64,000 nucleotides of DNA from Adineta ricciae (Eukaryota > Rotifera > Eurotatoria > Adinetida > Adinetidae), in contig CAJNOJ010000004.1 in NCBI GenBank assembly GCA_905250025.1, positions 1,202,590 to 1,266,589 of the forward strand, in the 5' to 3' direction. Below are positions 25,046 through 37,757 of the stretch, one piece after another. Under the pieces are notes generated by a model. The model had not been told where the DNA came from. It did no database searches and saw nothing but the letters and a program-made list of their open reading frames with translations. The position numbers were made by a program, and so were the translations under genes. The stretch's first letter is position 1. Every line of letters starts with the position of its first letter.

Positions 25046-28000
25046 ATGGATTTACCATCCATCAATCTAATCACAGCAGCACCACTCAATGATGGTTTGT
25101 ATCGATTGAAAATCATTTATTCGCTTATAGTACAATATTTGAATTTAGTGGTACGTGAATTACCTGTATTGTCTTTGGCTAATCATGGAATGGAACGCAT
25201 TGTTGATAGTAGCACAGCTGAATACACATCCATGTTACTTAACTGCCGTGACGGTGCATTAGCACAACAACTTGCGCATAAACTTTCGATTGTTGCCAAT
25301 ACGACTACATCGATGTAAATGAATAAATCCGTAATTGATCGAAAACGAAATCTTTCGTTCGTTTTTTAGCACACTTCGTCAACCGCCAGATCCCGCAGCA
25401 ACACCTCTGCATGGATTACCTCCACTGTTGCAAACCACTGCACAATACAATCCAAATATTTTCAGTGGTATGCTGCACTTTTGATTACTCATCGGTGTTC
25501 ATTTTTTTCTTTTCATTAACAGCTTGTCTTCAGCCACCAGCAGCATTTGCACGTTCTTTCCAGTAAGTAATATTTGATCTAATTTCATTTGTATAGAAAA
25601 CATTTTGATTTAGATCACCAACAAATTCCTATTCCCACTATCCCAATGCACATTATCCGCCACAAATCAGTCCAAACAATAATAATTACAATCAACCAAC
25701 AACAGCGTCAGCATCGCGTAAGTATTTCCTAGAGAAAAAAGAGCAATTAAGCAGGCATTGGTAATCTATAGCTTATTCTTCACGCGGTTTCATGTCGACC
25801 ACAACATCTATGCCAATTCAATCACCTGATCCTCAATCAATGCTTTATCCTCAGAATCCATCCATCGCGCCACACCGTCCAACTCGACCGACTGCTGTAG
25901 TACCGCCTTTGCCAAAAGATCCTGTTATATCCTCACCCATGGGTTCGATCCCGAGCACGTCAGCTCCGATGACACCATCCCCATCGTTATTGAACTATCA
26001 ACAAGTTTCGCCGCAAAAACCACCAAACTATCAAAAACATGTAAGTTTCGTTGTCTCGAAGAGGTTTGAAATAATTAGACTGTTCAGCGAATAAACCGTT
26101 GAATGACATGCAGACATTTGAACCGTTAGAACTTTCATCGACATGTGCTTTCCTCTTCTTGTTTTTGAATCTCTTCCATAGTATACAGACCGTTAAGAAA
26201 GGAAAAAAAATGTTTCTTTTGAATAGTCTGATACATCACAATCACATGAAATCACGAACAAAAGTTTACAACCAGTAACGAATATCAATGACGCGATGAC
26301 TAAGAAATCAAGTATGAAGACGTCTAAATTATGAAAATCATTAATGATGAAATTGTCTGTTTTAATTTAGCTCCAGTTCTACAACCAGCTCCATCACATC
26401 AGCAAGTGGAAAAGATACGAATCAATCTTCAAAAATTGCAACCAGATGAACTGGGTAAATACCTAATTTCAATCGAAAGCAGAAGTATCATCTCAGCGCT
26501 TTCATTCTAGCTTCCATTCGAAACTCTTCACCTTCGAAACAACGTTCTATGAAACCAAATATCTCGCAACAGTTAGATCATTTACCATCAGACTTTACTC
26601 CCGATCTAATCAAAGAACTACTTCAAGATGGTTATTCTCTTGATAGCAATGCAGGTGAACGTTTACTACGTCAACGTCGTGCAGCCATCAGCAATGCAGC
26701 GTCCCTGAACAATTCGCCGAAGAAAAAACGGATTCGGAGTTTATCAACTGAAGACAATGAAGACGATAATGATAACAATGACGATGAGGACGCCAACGAT
26801 CTCGATAACGATGAAGAACAACAACCATTGAAAAAACGTATCCGTCGAGCCAACGATAATCCACTTGCTAATAATTCCACGATCGATGTTATGAGTGCAT
26901 TGAATAAGAAAACTCGAGATCGTTTAGCACGCAAAGCTTTAGACATCGATGCTGATCCGCAAGAAAATACCTCCTATCAGCGTTTCATTCAATTGTTAGA
27001 CATATTCAATGATGATTATGATCGTCATCACGAACAATTAGAACAAACACCTGATGATCACTATCTAGATTTATTATTGTCCGATCATACATTGGATGAA
27101 ATGGCTATTCTATCGGAAAAATTGAAATTATCAACGTATATGTCGCGTATAGATCGTATGAAATTAAAGCGTCTGTTGGAAATTTTATCTTTACGAATTA
27201 AACAAGGCGTTGAAATGAGTCCGAATCTTAAGCATGATATTAATGATGAACAAACGGACGAAGAAGAAGAACGAATGTGGAGAGATCTAGTATTCGAACG
27301 GTTAACCATGTGTGCCAACGCTTGTGAAATCAGTTTAAATATAATGACAACAGATAATATGCCAAAAGAAATTCTCATTGAACATGTCATTGAACACACA
27401 TCTTTATTTATCAAAGCGCAATTGGCTAAGACAATTTTTCCTGAATATGATCCATTGTATCGCAATGATAATCATTCGAAAGGTATGAAGAAATCATCTG
27501 AATGAAGAGAAAAGAAATCATTTGTTATATTATTGCTTCTAGATCCATCATTGACGAAACAAAAACGTTCGAAAGTAACCGGAACGAAATGCAAACAAGT
27601 GCAAATCCTTTATAATAAGATAGTATCGCTCTTCCAGGGAATTACAGATTTAATGCCACTAGGCAAATATCCAGATACGATTATTCTCGCTGTAAGTTCG
27701 TTCCTCTTTCCTTTCAATGCGTGAAACTTTTTTTTTATATAGATTTCCTCATTTACTGTCAGTTGTATTTATGTTGAAAATATCGTCGATCTTCAAGCAC
27801 ATTCATTACGCATTCTCACTGAATTGTTTTCTCGTTATGAACATCATCGCGATTCTATACTTGAAGATCTTCTACTCTCAGTTGCTCGTTTGCCCACAAG
27901 TAAAAAGAGTCTTCGTTGTTATCGTTTACCGTCCGGTGAATCAATCCAAATGTTCACCGCATTAATCATGCATTTAGTTCATGCACCTGTTACATTAGCA

Positions 28001-31000
28001 TCCACGATGAATGTTAGCATAACAGATTCCACGAATGAAATTCATCTGTTGAACACTTACTCAACCGCACAGAATTTAGCATTTAAATTTTTAACTTTAT
28101 TTTTCCGATCATGTGGAACGAAACAAGGCGAAGATGATTACCGAATTGTATTTGAAAATTTCCTAGCTGATTTACTTGTCACTGCTAATCGACCTGAATG
28201 GCCTGCATCGGAAATTCTTCTAACGTTATTATCTCGAATCTTAATGACGAACTTTTCCAACCATTCGCTGCCAATTAACACACGCTTGCAATCATTAGAT
28301 TATCTAGGTTCAGTGGCCGCACAATTGCGCAAAGACACAATCGATAACGACGTGTTGAACTCGAAAGAAAACCAAGAAAAACTCGATGCTATTGTTTATA
28401 AAACTTTAACAAGCATTGAGTTAGACGAAGATATGATGGAAGTTTATAAAACGGATCCATTACGTTATCATCGCAGTTTAGTTATTTATCTCAATGAACT
28501 GAGTTTAAGTGATCAAACGAGTCATTATGCGAAAATGTTTCATGTTGGTCAATGGTTACGCGATTTGAATCTAACAGTAGAACGATTAACTCAAACATTA
28601 ACACGACGAATGAAGCCTGGACAAGCTGAATTAGTCAATGAAGATGATGTTGATGAATCAATGAATACAAATTCGAAAGCTTCGATTTCAGTCGAAGATG
28701 AAATTGATTTGAAAAAGAACGAGAAAGTGACCATTTTAAAAATGTTAGCATTACCGGAAACAGCTCGAAAGCAACAACGATATTCACTCGACATTGAATA
28801 CGATGATATTTGTCTACTAATGCGTTATTTAACATCCAATCGACCATTTTTGAAAACCTTCGATGTCTATTTGAAACAATTAGCTGCCATATTTCAATCT
28901 GAAGCTGGTACAAACATACGCAGCAAAGCAATGAAATGTCTATGTACAGTGGTCGAAGCTGATCCATCTGTTCTTTCACGCAACGATATCAAATCATGTG
29001 TGAAAGTTGGTCTAACAGATAAAAGCATTAGTGTACGTGAAGCAGCCATTGATCTTATTGGACGATATATTGTACAAAAACAAGAATTAATTCTGCAATA
29101 TTATGATGTTCTCTGTGAACGAAGTATCGATACGGGTGTCAGTGTGCGAAAGCGTGTCGTGAAAATCTTTCGCGATGTTTGTTTGACTCAACCGAATTTC
29201 ATTCGAATACCGGATATATGTTCGCGTTTGTTACGACGTATTCATGACGAAGAATCCATACGTAAATTGGTTCTTGAAACTTTTCAACAATTATGGTTTT
29301 CTCCCACACGCACTCAACTGGATGTTAAACAACGTGTTCAAACGATCATTGATGTATTAGTTGATGCACAGAAGCAGAATTATACCTGGTTGGAAAATTT
29401 AGTGAAAGAATTTCTTCAAACAAATGATAAACAATCAAGTGACGATAAGAAGAAAGTGCGAGAACAACGCAAAGATGTCCTAAAAGCTATTCAAGATATT
29501 ATCAATGAATTAGTTGAATCGATTTTGAAAGTCGAATCAGCCAATGATCAAGTTCGTGATTATGATTTTCTATACCTTTGCAAATATTTTCCATTTCTCT
29601 AGAACTCATCGAATAAAATGGTTGCCATATTCATCGCTTTGTATGCCCTAGGCAAAGCTAAACCCGATCATGTTCTTCCACATGTTTCAACTATCGTTGA
29701 ATATTTGAATATCAAATGTACATCATATAATGATAATATTATTGTACAATATGTTGCAAAAATTCTTGAATTTACCGTTCCGTTGATGAAATCGGCGTCA
29801 TCAAGTATTATTTATTCGTTGGAAGGTAGTTTAACCAAACTCCTTCTAGTTAGTGGTCAATTAGTTATTCATTCAAGCATTGCTTGTCTCTCCGCAGTTA
29901 TACGCTTGTCAAAAAATACTCAACTTGTCAGAGATGTTTTCGTTCGATATCATTGTAAGTTGCCATTCAGCAAATGAACAGAAATGAACCTTTGAATATG
30001 TTCGTTTAGCTATTGTTATCCAATGTCAGCAAAAGATTCTGGAAAAACCTGATGAAGAATTCAAGGGAAGTGCACAACTGGCTCGATCAATTTACATCCT
30101 AGGTGTTCTATGTAAATATTTCGATGTAGAAAAAAGCGAATTTGATGATCTCGAGGTACTTCGAACACATCGATCAATCTTTTGTCACACTACTCCCTAT
30201 TTTCGTTTTAGTTTTCTGTTGACGACCTTTTTCAGTTATTTATATTTTTTATTCAACGACGTGAGTCTGTAGTCAAACTGAAATCTCTCGTCGGTCTTGG
30301 ATTCTTTTTGCAACGTTATGGACAATACCTCGTGCGCGACACAGTTCGTCAACTATACCACAATTATCTGTTAGATCGTCGACCTACAGCTGCTCAGTTA
30401 CGTTGTCAAGTACTCATCAATCTCGAAGAATATTTCCGCGATTGTATACGTCGTATGGCTGAACAAGACATTGACTATCTCCATTTGACACAGACAGCAA
30501 ATCCAACACCAAATGAAGATGAAAATAGCAATGATGGTACTGGTCCAACAGGTGTCAATCTCAAAGATACAACGGATGTTCATTCGGAGATGGCTAGTTC
30601 AATTGCTCAATGTTACTTACGTGTTGTCTTAGATACTTATTTAAGTGAAGATGAAACAATTCGTCAATGTGTTCGAAAGGTCGTGACATGCATATTGGAA
30701 CAAGGCCTCGTACATCCTGTTCAGTTTATTCCATATCTCATCGCCATGACTACGGACCGCGATACAAACATTCAACAGAGCGCTGAACAAAATCTACAAG
30801 ATTTGGATAAGACAAATCCAGGCATCATCCAAACAAAAGTCATGCATGGATTGAAAATGAGTTACCAGTTACAAAAATTACTGGCTGTGACTAGTCAAAA
30901 TAAGACCAATACTCAACAAACTCATGTGCCAAATGAGATTATTAGAGGTAAGAAGAGAAAAATCTCTACAATTGATACTCATCAGCTGTTTTTAGGCATG

Positions 31001-34000
31001 ACCAAAGTAGCAGTAACTCCATCGAATAGTCAACAATCACCTTATTGTTCAGTCAATCATTTTCTTTATTCACTAATTCGTTCTTCACGAGTTTATCGTC
31101 GCGCTTTGATATCTCAATTGCTGAAAATGTTCGATAACGATACAACGACGACAACATCGACGACGCTCGGAGAACAACTATTTGTTGCTGATAATCTAGC
31201 TTACTTTCCCTATCAAGTTCAAGATGAACCATTGTATCTGATCGAACAGATTGATCTTACTGTCAGCGTTAGTGGCTCGACACAATTACAACAATTTCGT
31301 GATTTACTGAAGCAATACTTAGATTACACGGATGACGATGAAGGCATTGATCTAAGTCGATTAGAAGAAAAATTTCTTCAGTTATCCGATGCCGTCGTCG
31401 ACGAACTAAATCAATGTTTACGTACATCAAAATCAACAATGTTACTATTGATATTAAAATCTTATCTCAAAGATGTTTATGGTTTGAATGACACAAAAAT
31501 CACTGAGTATGATCACACCGAATCGAGTAAAATAACCGATCGGCCAATAATGTCGAGAAAGATGAATGTTAAATTCGAACCGAAGCTCATACTTGATACA
31601 ATAAAACCGTCAGCNNNNNNNNNNNNNNNNNNNNNNNNNNNNNTGTGAACGAAGTATCGATACGGGTGTCAGTGTGCGAAAGCGTGTCGTGAAAATCTTT
31701 CGCGATGTTTGTTTGACTCAACCGAATTTCATTCGAATACCGGATATATGTTCGCGTTTGTTACGACGTATTCATGACGAAGAATCCATACGTAAATTGG
31801 TTCTTGAGACCTTTCAACAGTTATGGTTTTCTCCCACACGCACGCAACTGGATGTTAAACACCGTGTTCAAACGATCATTGATGTGCTAGTTGATGCACA
31901 GAAGCAGAATTATACTTGGTTGGAAAATTTAGTGAAAGAATTTCTTCAAACAAATGATAAACAATCCAGTGACGATAAGAAGAAAGTTCGTGAACAGCGC
32001 AAAGATGTCCTAAAAGCTATTCAAGATATTATCAATGAATTAGTTGAATCGATTCTGAAAGTCGAATCAGCCAATGATCAAGTTCGTGACTTTAATTTTC
32101 TATTGCATCGCAAATATTTTCTATTTCTCTAGAACTCATCGAATAAAATGGTTGCCATATTCATCGCTTTGTATGCCCTAGGCAAAGCTAAACCCGATCA
32201 TGTTCTTCCACATGTTTCAACTATCGTTGAATATTTAAATATCAAATGTACATCATATAATGATAATATTATTGTACAATATGTTGCAAAAATTCTTGAA
32301 TTTACCGTTCCGTTGATGAAATCGGCGTCATCAAGTATTATTTATTCGTTGGAAGGTAGTTTAACCAAACTCCTTCTAGTTAGTGGTCAATTAGTTATTC
32401 ATTCAAGCATTGCTTGTCTCTCGGCGGTTATACGCTTGTCAAAAAATACTCAACTTGTCAGAGATGTTTTCGTTCGATATCATTGTAAGTTGCCATTCAG
32501 CAAATGTACAGAAATGAATTTTTGAATATCTTCGTTTAGCTATTGTTATTCAATGTCAGCAAAAGATCCTGGAAAAACCTGATGAAGAATTCAAGGGAAG
32601 TGCACAGCTGGCTCGATCAATTTACATCCTAGGTGTTCTATGTAAATATTTCGATGTAGAAAAAAGTGAATTTGATGATCTCGAGGTAATTCGAACACAT
32701 CAATCAATCTTTTGTCACACTGATCCCTGTTTTCGTTTTAGTTTTCTGTCGACGATCTTTTTCAGTTATTTATATTTTTTATTCAACGACGTGAGTCCGT
32801 AGTCAAACTGAAATCTCTCGTCGGTCTTGGATTCTTTTTGCAACGTTATGGACAATACCTCGTGCGCGACACAGTTCGTCAACTATATCACAATTATCTG
32901 TTAGATCGTCGACCTACTGCTGCTCAGTTACGCTGTCAAGTGCTCATCAATCTCGAAGAATATTTCCGCGATTGTATACGTCGTATGGCTGAACAAGATA
33001 TCGACTATCTCCATTTGACACAGACAGCAAATCCAACAACAAATGAAGATGAAAATAGCAATGATGGCACTGGTCCAACAGGTGTCAATCTCAAAGATAC
33101 AACGGATGTTCATTCAGAGATGGCTAGTTCAATTGCTCAATGTTACTTACGCGTTGTGTTAGATACTTATTTAAGTGAAGATGAAACGATTCGTCAATGT
33201 GTTCGAAAGGTCGTGACGTGCATATTGGAACAAGGCCTCGTACATCCTGTTCAGTTTATTCCATATCTGATCGCCATGACCACGGACCGCGATATAAACA
33301 TTCAACAGAGCGCCGAACAAAATCTACAAGATTTGGATAAGACAAATCCAGGCATCATCCAAACAAAAGTCATGCATGGATTGAAAATGAGTTACCAGTT
33401 ACAAAAATTACTGGCTGTGACTAGTCAAAACAAGACCAATACTCAACAAACTCATGTGCCAAATGAAATTATTAGAGGTAGGAAGAGGAAAATCTCTACA
33501 ATTGATACTCATTAGCTGTTTTTAGGCATGACCAAAGTAGCAGTAACCCCAACGAATAGTCAACAATCACCTTATTGTTCAGTCAATCATTTTCTTTATT
33601 CGCTTATTCGCTCTTCGCGTGTTTATCGTCGCGCTTTGATATCTCAATTGCTGAAAATGTTCGATAACGATACAACGACGACGACATCGACGACGCTTGG
33701 AGAACAACTATTTGTTGCTGATAACCTAGCTTACTTTCCCTATCAAGTTCAAGATGAACCATTGTATCTGATCGAACAGATTGATCTTACCGTCAGCGTT
33801 AGTGGCTCGACACAATTACAACAATTTCGTGATTTACTGAAACAATATTTAGATTACACGGATGACGATGAAGGCATTGATCTGAGTCGATTAGAAGAAA
33901 AATTTCTTCAGTTATCCGATGCCGTCGTCGACGAGCTAAATCAATGTTTACGTACATCAAAATCAACAATGTTACTATTGATATTAAAATCTTACCTCAA

Positions 34001-34406
34001 AGATGTTTATGGTTTGAATGACACAAAAATCACTGAGTATGATCACACCGAATCGAGTAAAATAACCGATCGGCCAATAATGTCGAGAAAGATGAATGTT
34101 AAATTCGAACCGAAGCTCATACTTGATACAATAAAACCGTCAGCACACATGGATGGTCATCAAAGACGAAAACAAATTCTAAGAGATTTTCAAGATTTTA
34201 AACGTTATCTTCTTGCATTTGACAACGATGCCGAGGAGAATGTTAAATCTATATCCGAGTTGTTACCTTCTGCAAGCATGTCAACAACAGGAGGAACACC
34301 AAGTTTAACTGGAAAAAGCAAGAAAAAATCAGGAGGAACAACAAAACGACGGAAAGTTCTGATCGAATCAGACGATGACAGTGCCGATGGCGATTTTCAG
34401 CCATAA
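25046..34406 (+). CDS. NIPBL: cohesin loader NIPBL / Nipped-B / Scc2 (assembly duplicates its 3' half)
   Basis: About 20 exons. The N-terminal exons (25046-25094, 25149-25315) encode VVRELPVLSLANH and LLNCRDGALAQQLAHKLS, matching the NIPBL N-terminus that binds MAU2. Disordered P/S/Q-rich exons follow, then a basic and acidic stretch (SPKKKRIRS; about 26700-26870). The HEAT-repeat body starts at about 26900, with SRYEHHRDSILEDLLLSVAR, EDDYRIVFENFLADLLVTAN and RPEWPASEILLTLLSRI. It loads the cohesin ring onto chromatin in the nucleus. The segment 29114-31614 recurs at 31644-34144 with no net indel after 29 Ns, so a literal reading repeats the C-terminal HEAT half. The true gene is probably 25046-29113, one copy, then 34145-34406. 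The tail ends in KSKKKSGGTTKRRKVLIES. Many introns are about 50-60 nt. Confidence 0.85.
29114..31614 (+). repeat. copy A of duplicated NIPBL 3' segment
   Basis: These 2501 bp are collinear with 31644-34144 at a constant offset of 2530. Differences are mostly synonymous, about 2-3% by eye. Copy A stops at the N gap, in the middle of an exon (after ILDTIKPSA). Confidence 0.9.
31615..31643. other. 29-N assembly gap
   Basis: A run of 29 Ns interrupts a coding exon exactly where copy A ends and copy B begins. It is a scaffolding gap. Confidence 0.98.
31644..34144 (+). repeat. copy B of duplicated NIPBL 3' segment
   Basis: Same exons and intron positions as copy A, with all coding frames open. 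Amino-acid differences include Q to H (DVKQRV/DVKHRV), P to T (ANPTPNE/ANPTTNE) and T to I (DRDTN/DRDIN). Only this copy connects to the true 3' end. Confidence 0.9.
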
Positions 34407-34735
34407 ATCTCTCTTTTCTCTTTTGTTTTATATAATATATATTATGTATGTTTTTTTATATGAGGACCTTTCTCTCGTGTTCATGTCTACTACAATGTAC
34501 AAAATAACCTGTGTGTGTTCTTGAAAAATTTTCTTTCTTGTTTTCATTTCCTATCTAACTAATTCTGTACAGCGAAGCAGAACAACATTTTTTTAAAAAC
34601 TTCAATGTATAACGTTGTTATTCTAAGAATAGTGATGTTCATACAGATTTTTTTCACTAGTACGATCTCAGTTGGTTTTGCTATAAAAAAAAGGTAAATA
34701 AAATAAAAGTCAAGTGTTGTCTTAGGAAAAATAAA
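34407..34735. other. convergent 3' region, no gene seen
   Basis: AT-rich UTR-like sequence between NIPBL and the next minus-strand gene. Confidence 0.45.
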
Positions 34736-35974
34736 TCATTCATTATCTATCGAAGAGTTCAGCTGATCGTCTGTCGAATCGATGATGTCCATGAGATCGA
34801 TGAATGCGGATGGCGTATCACCACTTCCGTTATTTATGTTTACATAGTGTTCGACAATATTTAGCGTTGTTTGAGTGATCTGATCCGTACTAGTTTGTTG
34901 AACTGATTGATCGAGAATGTTTACATCTTGGTCAGATGAATTTGATGAGAAGATCATTGAATAATTTTCATTGTACGTCGATCTTTGGGATAAGGAATTC
35001 GTTTGTACTTCGATTTTGTCGAGAACTGAATCGATATTATCGAGAATCGAATGAATTTGCGTCACCATCATGGATTGAATCGGCAATGACGATTCATCGA
35101 TACGAAATGTCATAGACGATTGACGAGTAATTGGCTGGTCAATTGGTGAAGGTGGCGGGGACTTGATTTGAAGTGACGTATAGCTTTGTGAAGTGAACGC
35201 TGATATTCTTGTCGGATGAAAATGTAAATTGGTACTGATAGAATGAAATTTCTTCCGTTCGTTCATATCTTCATCAATCAGCCGTTTGTTTGATTGATGT
35301 TCATTCAAAGATGGCGATGAATTACCACTACCGAAGACACGATAGACGAATTTTTTGGCTTTTTCAAAGACACCCGAAGTACTTGATTCAGCCTTATTTG
35401 ACATCGGTAGAGAGTTTGAAGGATAGTAATGGAGAAAGCAAACTTTTGATATAGTTGCGCAAGAGGTTATGTCAATATGATCAACCAGTGGAGTGGATTT
35501 CTTTCCATGAAAATGTTCTCGAAATTTATTATCCAAGATATTGAGCAGATCTTTGTTTGTTTTCAATGAACTACATGGACAAATATGAGTTTCGATAATC
35601 AGAAGGTGATTTACTCATGAGTTATCAATGTTTCAATCAAATGTAAGCGATATTGATCGGTAGGAAATAGTTCAAGAAGTATTGGAAAACTTTCCGTAGT
35701 AATGAATGGGTGAATCTAATAGAAAAATCAGTTGCAATTTTTCGGATAGAACGCAAAACTCTTATACGAATGGAATCAATTGATATAATGCTTGTAGACG
35801 ATAATTTTCGCTATTAAAAATCGAAAAAAAGAATTGTAAAGTGTATGGTGTTAACTGCAAGAGATGAAGATGTGATTTTAAGGTATTCAGCATTTGTAAT
35901 CGATCGATGTCGTTATCGAGTCGATGCAGTTCTCGACATAGAATATCAATTGGTGAATGAATCTTGTTTGACAT
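34736..35974 (-). CDS. DUF4476-like helical repeat protein with disordered tail
   Basis: Three exons (35974-35768, 35715-about 35616, 35570-34736) give about 380 residues. The N-terminal half has two similar helical units: LTPYTLQFFFSIFNSENYRL followed by QALYQLIPFVIHPF, and FPILLELFPTDQYRLHLIET. The spaced 'F...F....RL..L......' pattern resembles DUF4476 domains, whose function is not established. The C-terminal half is S/T/Q-rich with a basic patch (FEKAKKFVYRVFGSG) and acidic end. No TM helix or signal peptide. The DUF assignment is from pattern only. The exon 2 donor is the least certain boundary. Confidence 0.5.
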
Positions 35975-36261
35975 TTTGGAAATTCTTAAGTCAAATAAAA
36001 AGAAACATGAAAAACTGACTTTGATAAACGTTTTAACAACGAATTGAGTACAAAAAATGCGCGTGAAAGAAAACTAGTTCGTGATCTTGCTAGAAGGCAG
36101 ATTGTTAAACGACGGAAAAAATTCTTTTTTTCTCAGAGATTACATCACTGAATATTTCTTTATTAAGGAAAATATTCATGTTGGGAATTGTCGCTTCATT
36201 ATCAACAAACATGTTCAGCATCAATTCGTATAAAAACACGCAATAAACAACTTGTATGTGC

Positions 36262-36765
36262 TTAAGATGGTTCTTCGTATGTATGATAACTAATGGTTGA
36301 AACTGAGGCCCGCCTAGATAGCGCAATATCATACAGAGGAGATACAATGATGGGAGAAGGTACTTGAGATAAAGGCGGTAACCGAGACGGCAACGGAGGT
36401 GGTGGCACTGTTACTGTTGAAGTGGCGGATGAGAGTGATGCTGAATAGGCTAATAGTTTCTTTTTCACACGCTTTTTCCAAATAAAGAATATGACCAAGC
36501 CAACAACTAGAGTTAATAGAGCTCCACCAAGTCCACTAGCAACCACAATACCAATGTTGATTTGACTCGACGACGTTGTATCCGTGATTGATGTGGCTAT
36601 CAAATGCAAGGCAGAAGAAAGAACTATTTCCTACTTGAATATCCTTTACATACTAGAACAGGTTGGTCCACTATAACCAGAAAAACACGCACAGGTCTGA
36701 TTAACTGTACATGTGCCTGTGTGCTTTGCTACGCAGACGTCACATGCAAGTTGATCTACATCGAA
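36262..36765 (-). CDS. EGF-like single-pass membrane protein, C-terminal part (5' end unresolved)
   Basis: Two exons are clear. The upstream one (about 36765-36655) encodes an EGF-like unit, QLACDVCVAKHTGTCTVNQT followed by CACFSGYSGPTC. The downstream one (about 36600-36262) encodes a TM helix (IGIVVASGLGGALLTLVVGL), a basic stop-transfer (WKKRVKKKLL), and a cytosolic tail with PPPPLPSRLPPL and YEEPS. It is thus a type I receptor-like protein with an SH3-ligand-type proline run. A possible preceding exon near 36900-36840 (KFTSDE) joins in frame, but earlier exons could not be phased, so the gene is reported as partial. Ligand unknown. Confidence 0.55.
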
Positions 36766-37616
36766 AGATAAACATAACACTTAAAATCTAAACGAATCGT
36801 TAAAAAAATCCGGCGCAAAGCATGTTTATCTCGATACACACTCGTCACTGGTGAACTTTAGTGAGACTAGTTGCGTGGAAATCGTTGCCTATCAGATGAT
36901 AAAAACTTCGATGTTCTTAGATTTTTTACATACCTGTCATGTGAAGTTCGTCGATGTTAATCGAAAAATAAGATCCTTTTTCTTTTACAAAAATCAATAC
37001 GCTCTTCGCTTCGCGACAAGAATTCTTTTTGAAATGTTTTTAATAAGCAAAGTGCAACAAAAGCATTTAAGATTTCAGAACGAACACAGAATAACATTAC
37101 GATCTGCACAAAAACAATTGACGAGAGAGAGAGAGAGTCAGAAGAAGAAAGAGAAAGAAATCACTGGATAATCGCGATGCTCACGTAAATCAATCTCGCC
37201 ATTCAAATGATGTATAGAAATTTTCTTTTTTTTCTTTGTTACAAAAGCTTCACCTCAGTCATCGAATGATTGAATGTTAGAAATATTTGTTTACATTTAA
37301 TAGATTCATTCCCACTCTGTCTTGGCGGCAACATGAGTTATGATTTTTCGGTTAGGCAAATAGGCGTTACATTTTCCACTGGAATATCTATTTATTTTGC
37401 TATTAAACAATCGAATATAAGTACCTCAACGTCAAAAATTCATTTCAAGTTTGTTCCTTTGTGAACAATGTCACGAGAAGAAAGCACCATGGCCTTGTTT
37501 TTGCCTGTCGAAAGTAGAATTCTAGATATACATGGATTTCGTTGTGTCGACATGGACAGGAGAGAACAAAATATGTACGATAAATTCTAACGAGATATAA
37601 ATTTAAAAAAGAATGG
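36766..37616. other. region upstream of EGF-TM gene, possible unresolved 5' exons
   Basis: Probably holds 5' exons or UTR of the minus-strand EGF-TM gene, but I could not build a consistent frame. Plus-strand frames at 36851-37171 and 37270-37464 are rich in F, K and S and lack domains. A GA run lies at about 37122-37136. Confidence 0.35.
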
Positions 37617-37627
37617 TGCCGTGACCC

Positions 37628-37684
<57 letters not shown>

Positions 37685-37689
37685 CCGGC
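37617..37689 (-). tRNA. tRNA-Phe (GAA)
   Basis: The 73-nt cloverleaf reads on the minus strand. D arm GCTC/GAGC with AGTTGGGA loop; anticodon stem TCAGA/TCTGA around loop CTGAAGA (anticodon GAA); T arm CCTGG/CCGGG with TTCGATC. Discriminator A73. No intron. The acceptor stem GCCGGGA/TCACGGC has one mismatch, G5 against A68. Otherwise it closely follows the animal tRNA-Phe consensus. Confidence 0.93.
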
Positions 37690-37757
37690 GATATACAGGT
37701 GAGCTTTAACAGGATTTTATATTTTATTTCTTTTTTACAAATACAAATTTAAACCAT

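Noticed and set aside
26671..26946. Minus-strand serine/leucine-rich frame of 91 codons
   Set aside because: It is the antisense shadow of the charged region of NIPBL.
33478..33527. Apparent premature stop in NIPBL copy B (CATTAG where copy A has CATCAG)
   Set aside because: The site lies inside a GT-AG intron (GTAAGAAG / GTAGGAAG ... TTTTAG) in both copies, so the stop is not in coding sequence and copy B is not a pseudogene.
36851..37171. Plus-strand 106-codon frame
   Set aside because: Low-complexity F/K/E sequence ending in a GA microsatellite, lying opposite the probable 5' region of the EGF-TM gene.
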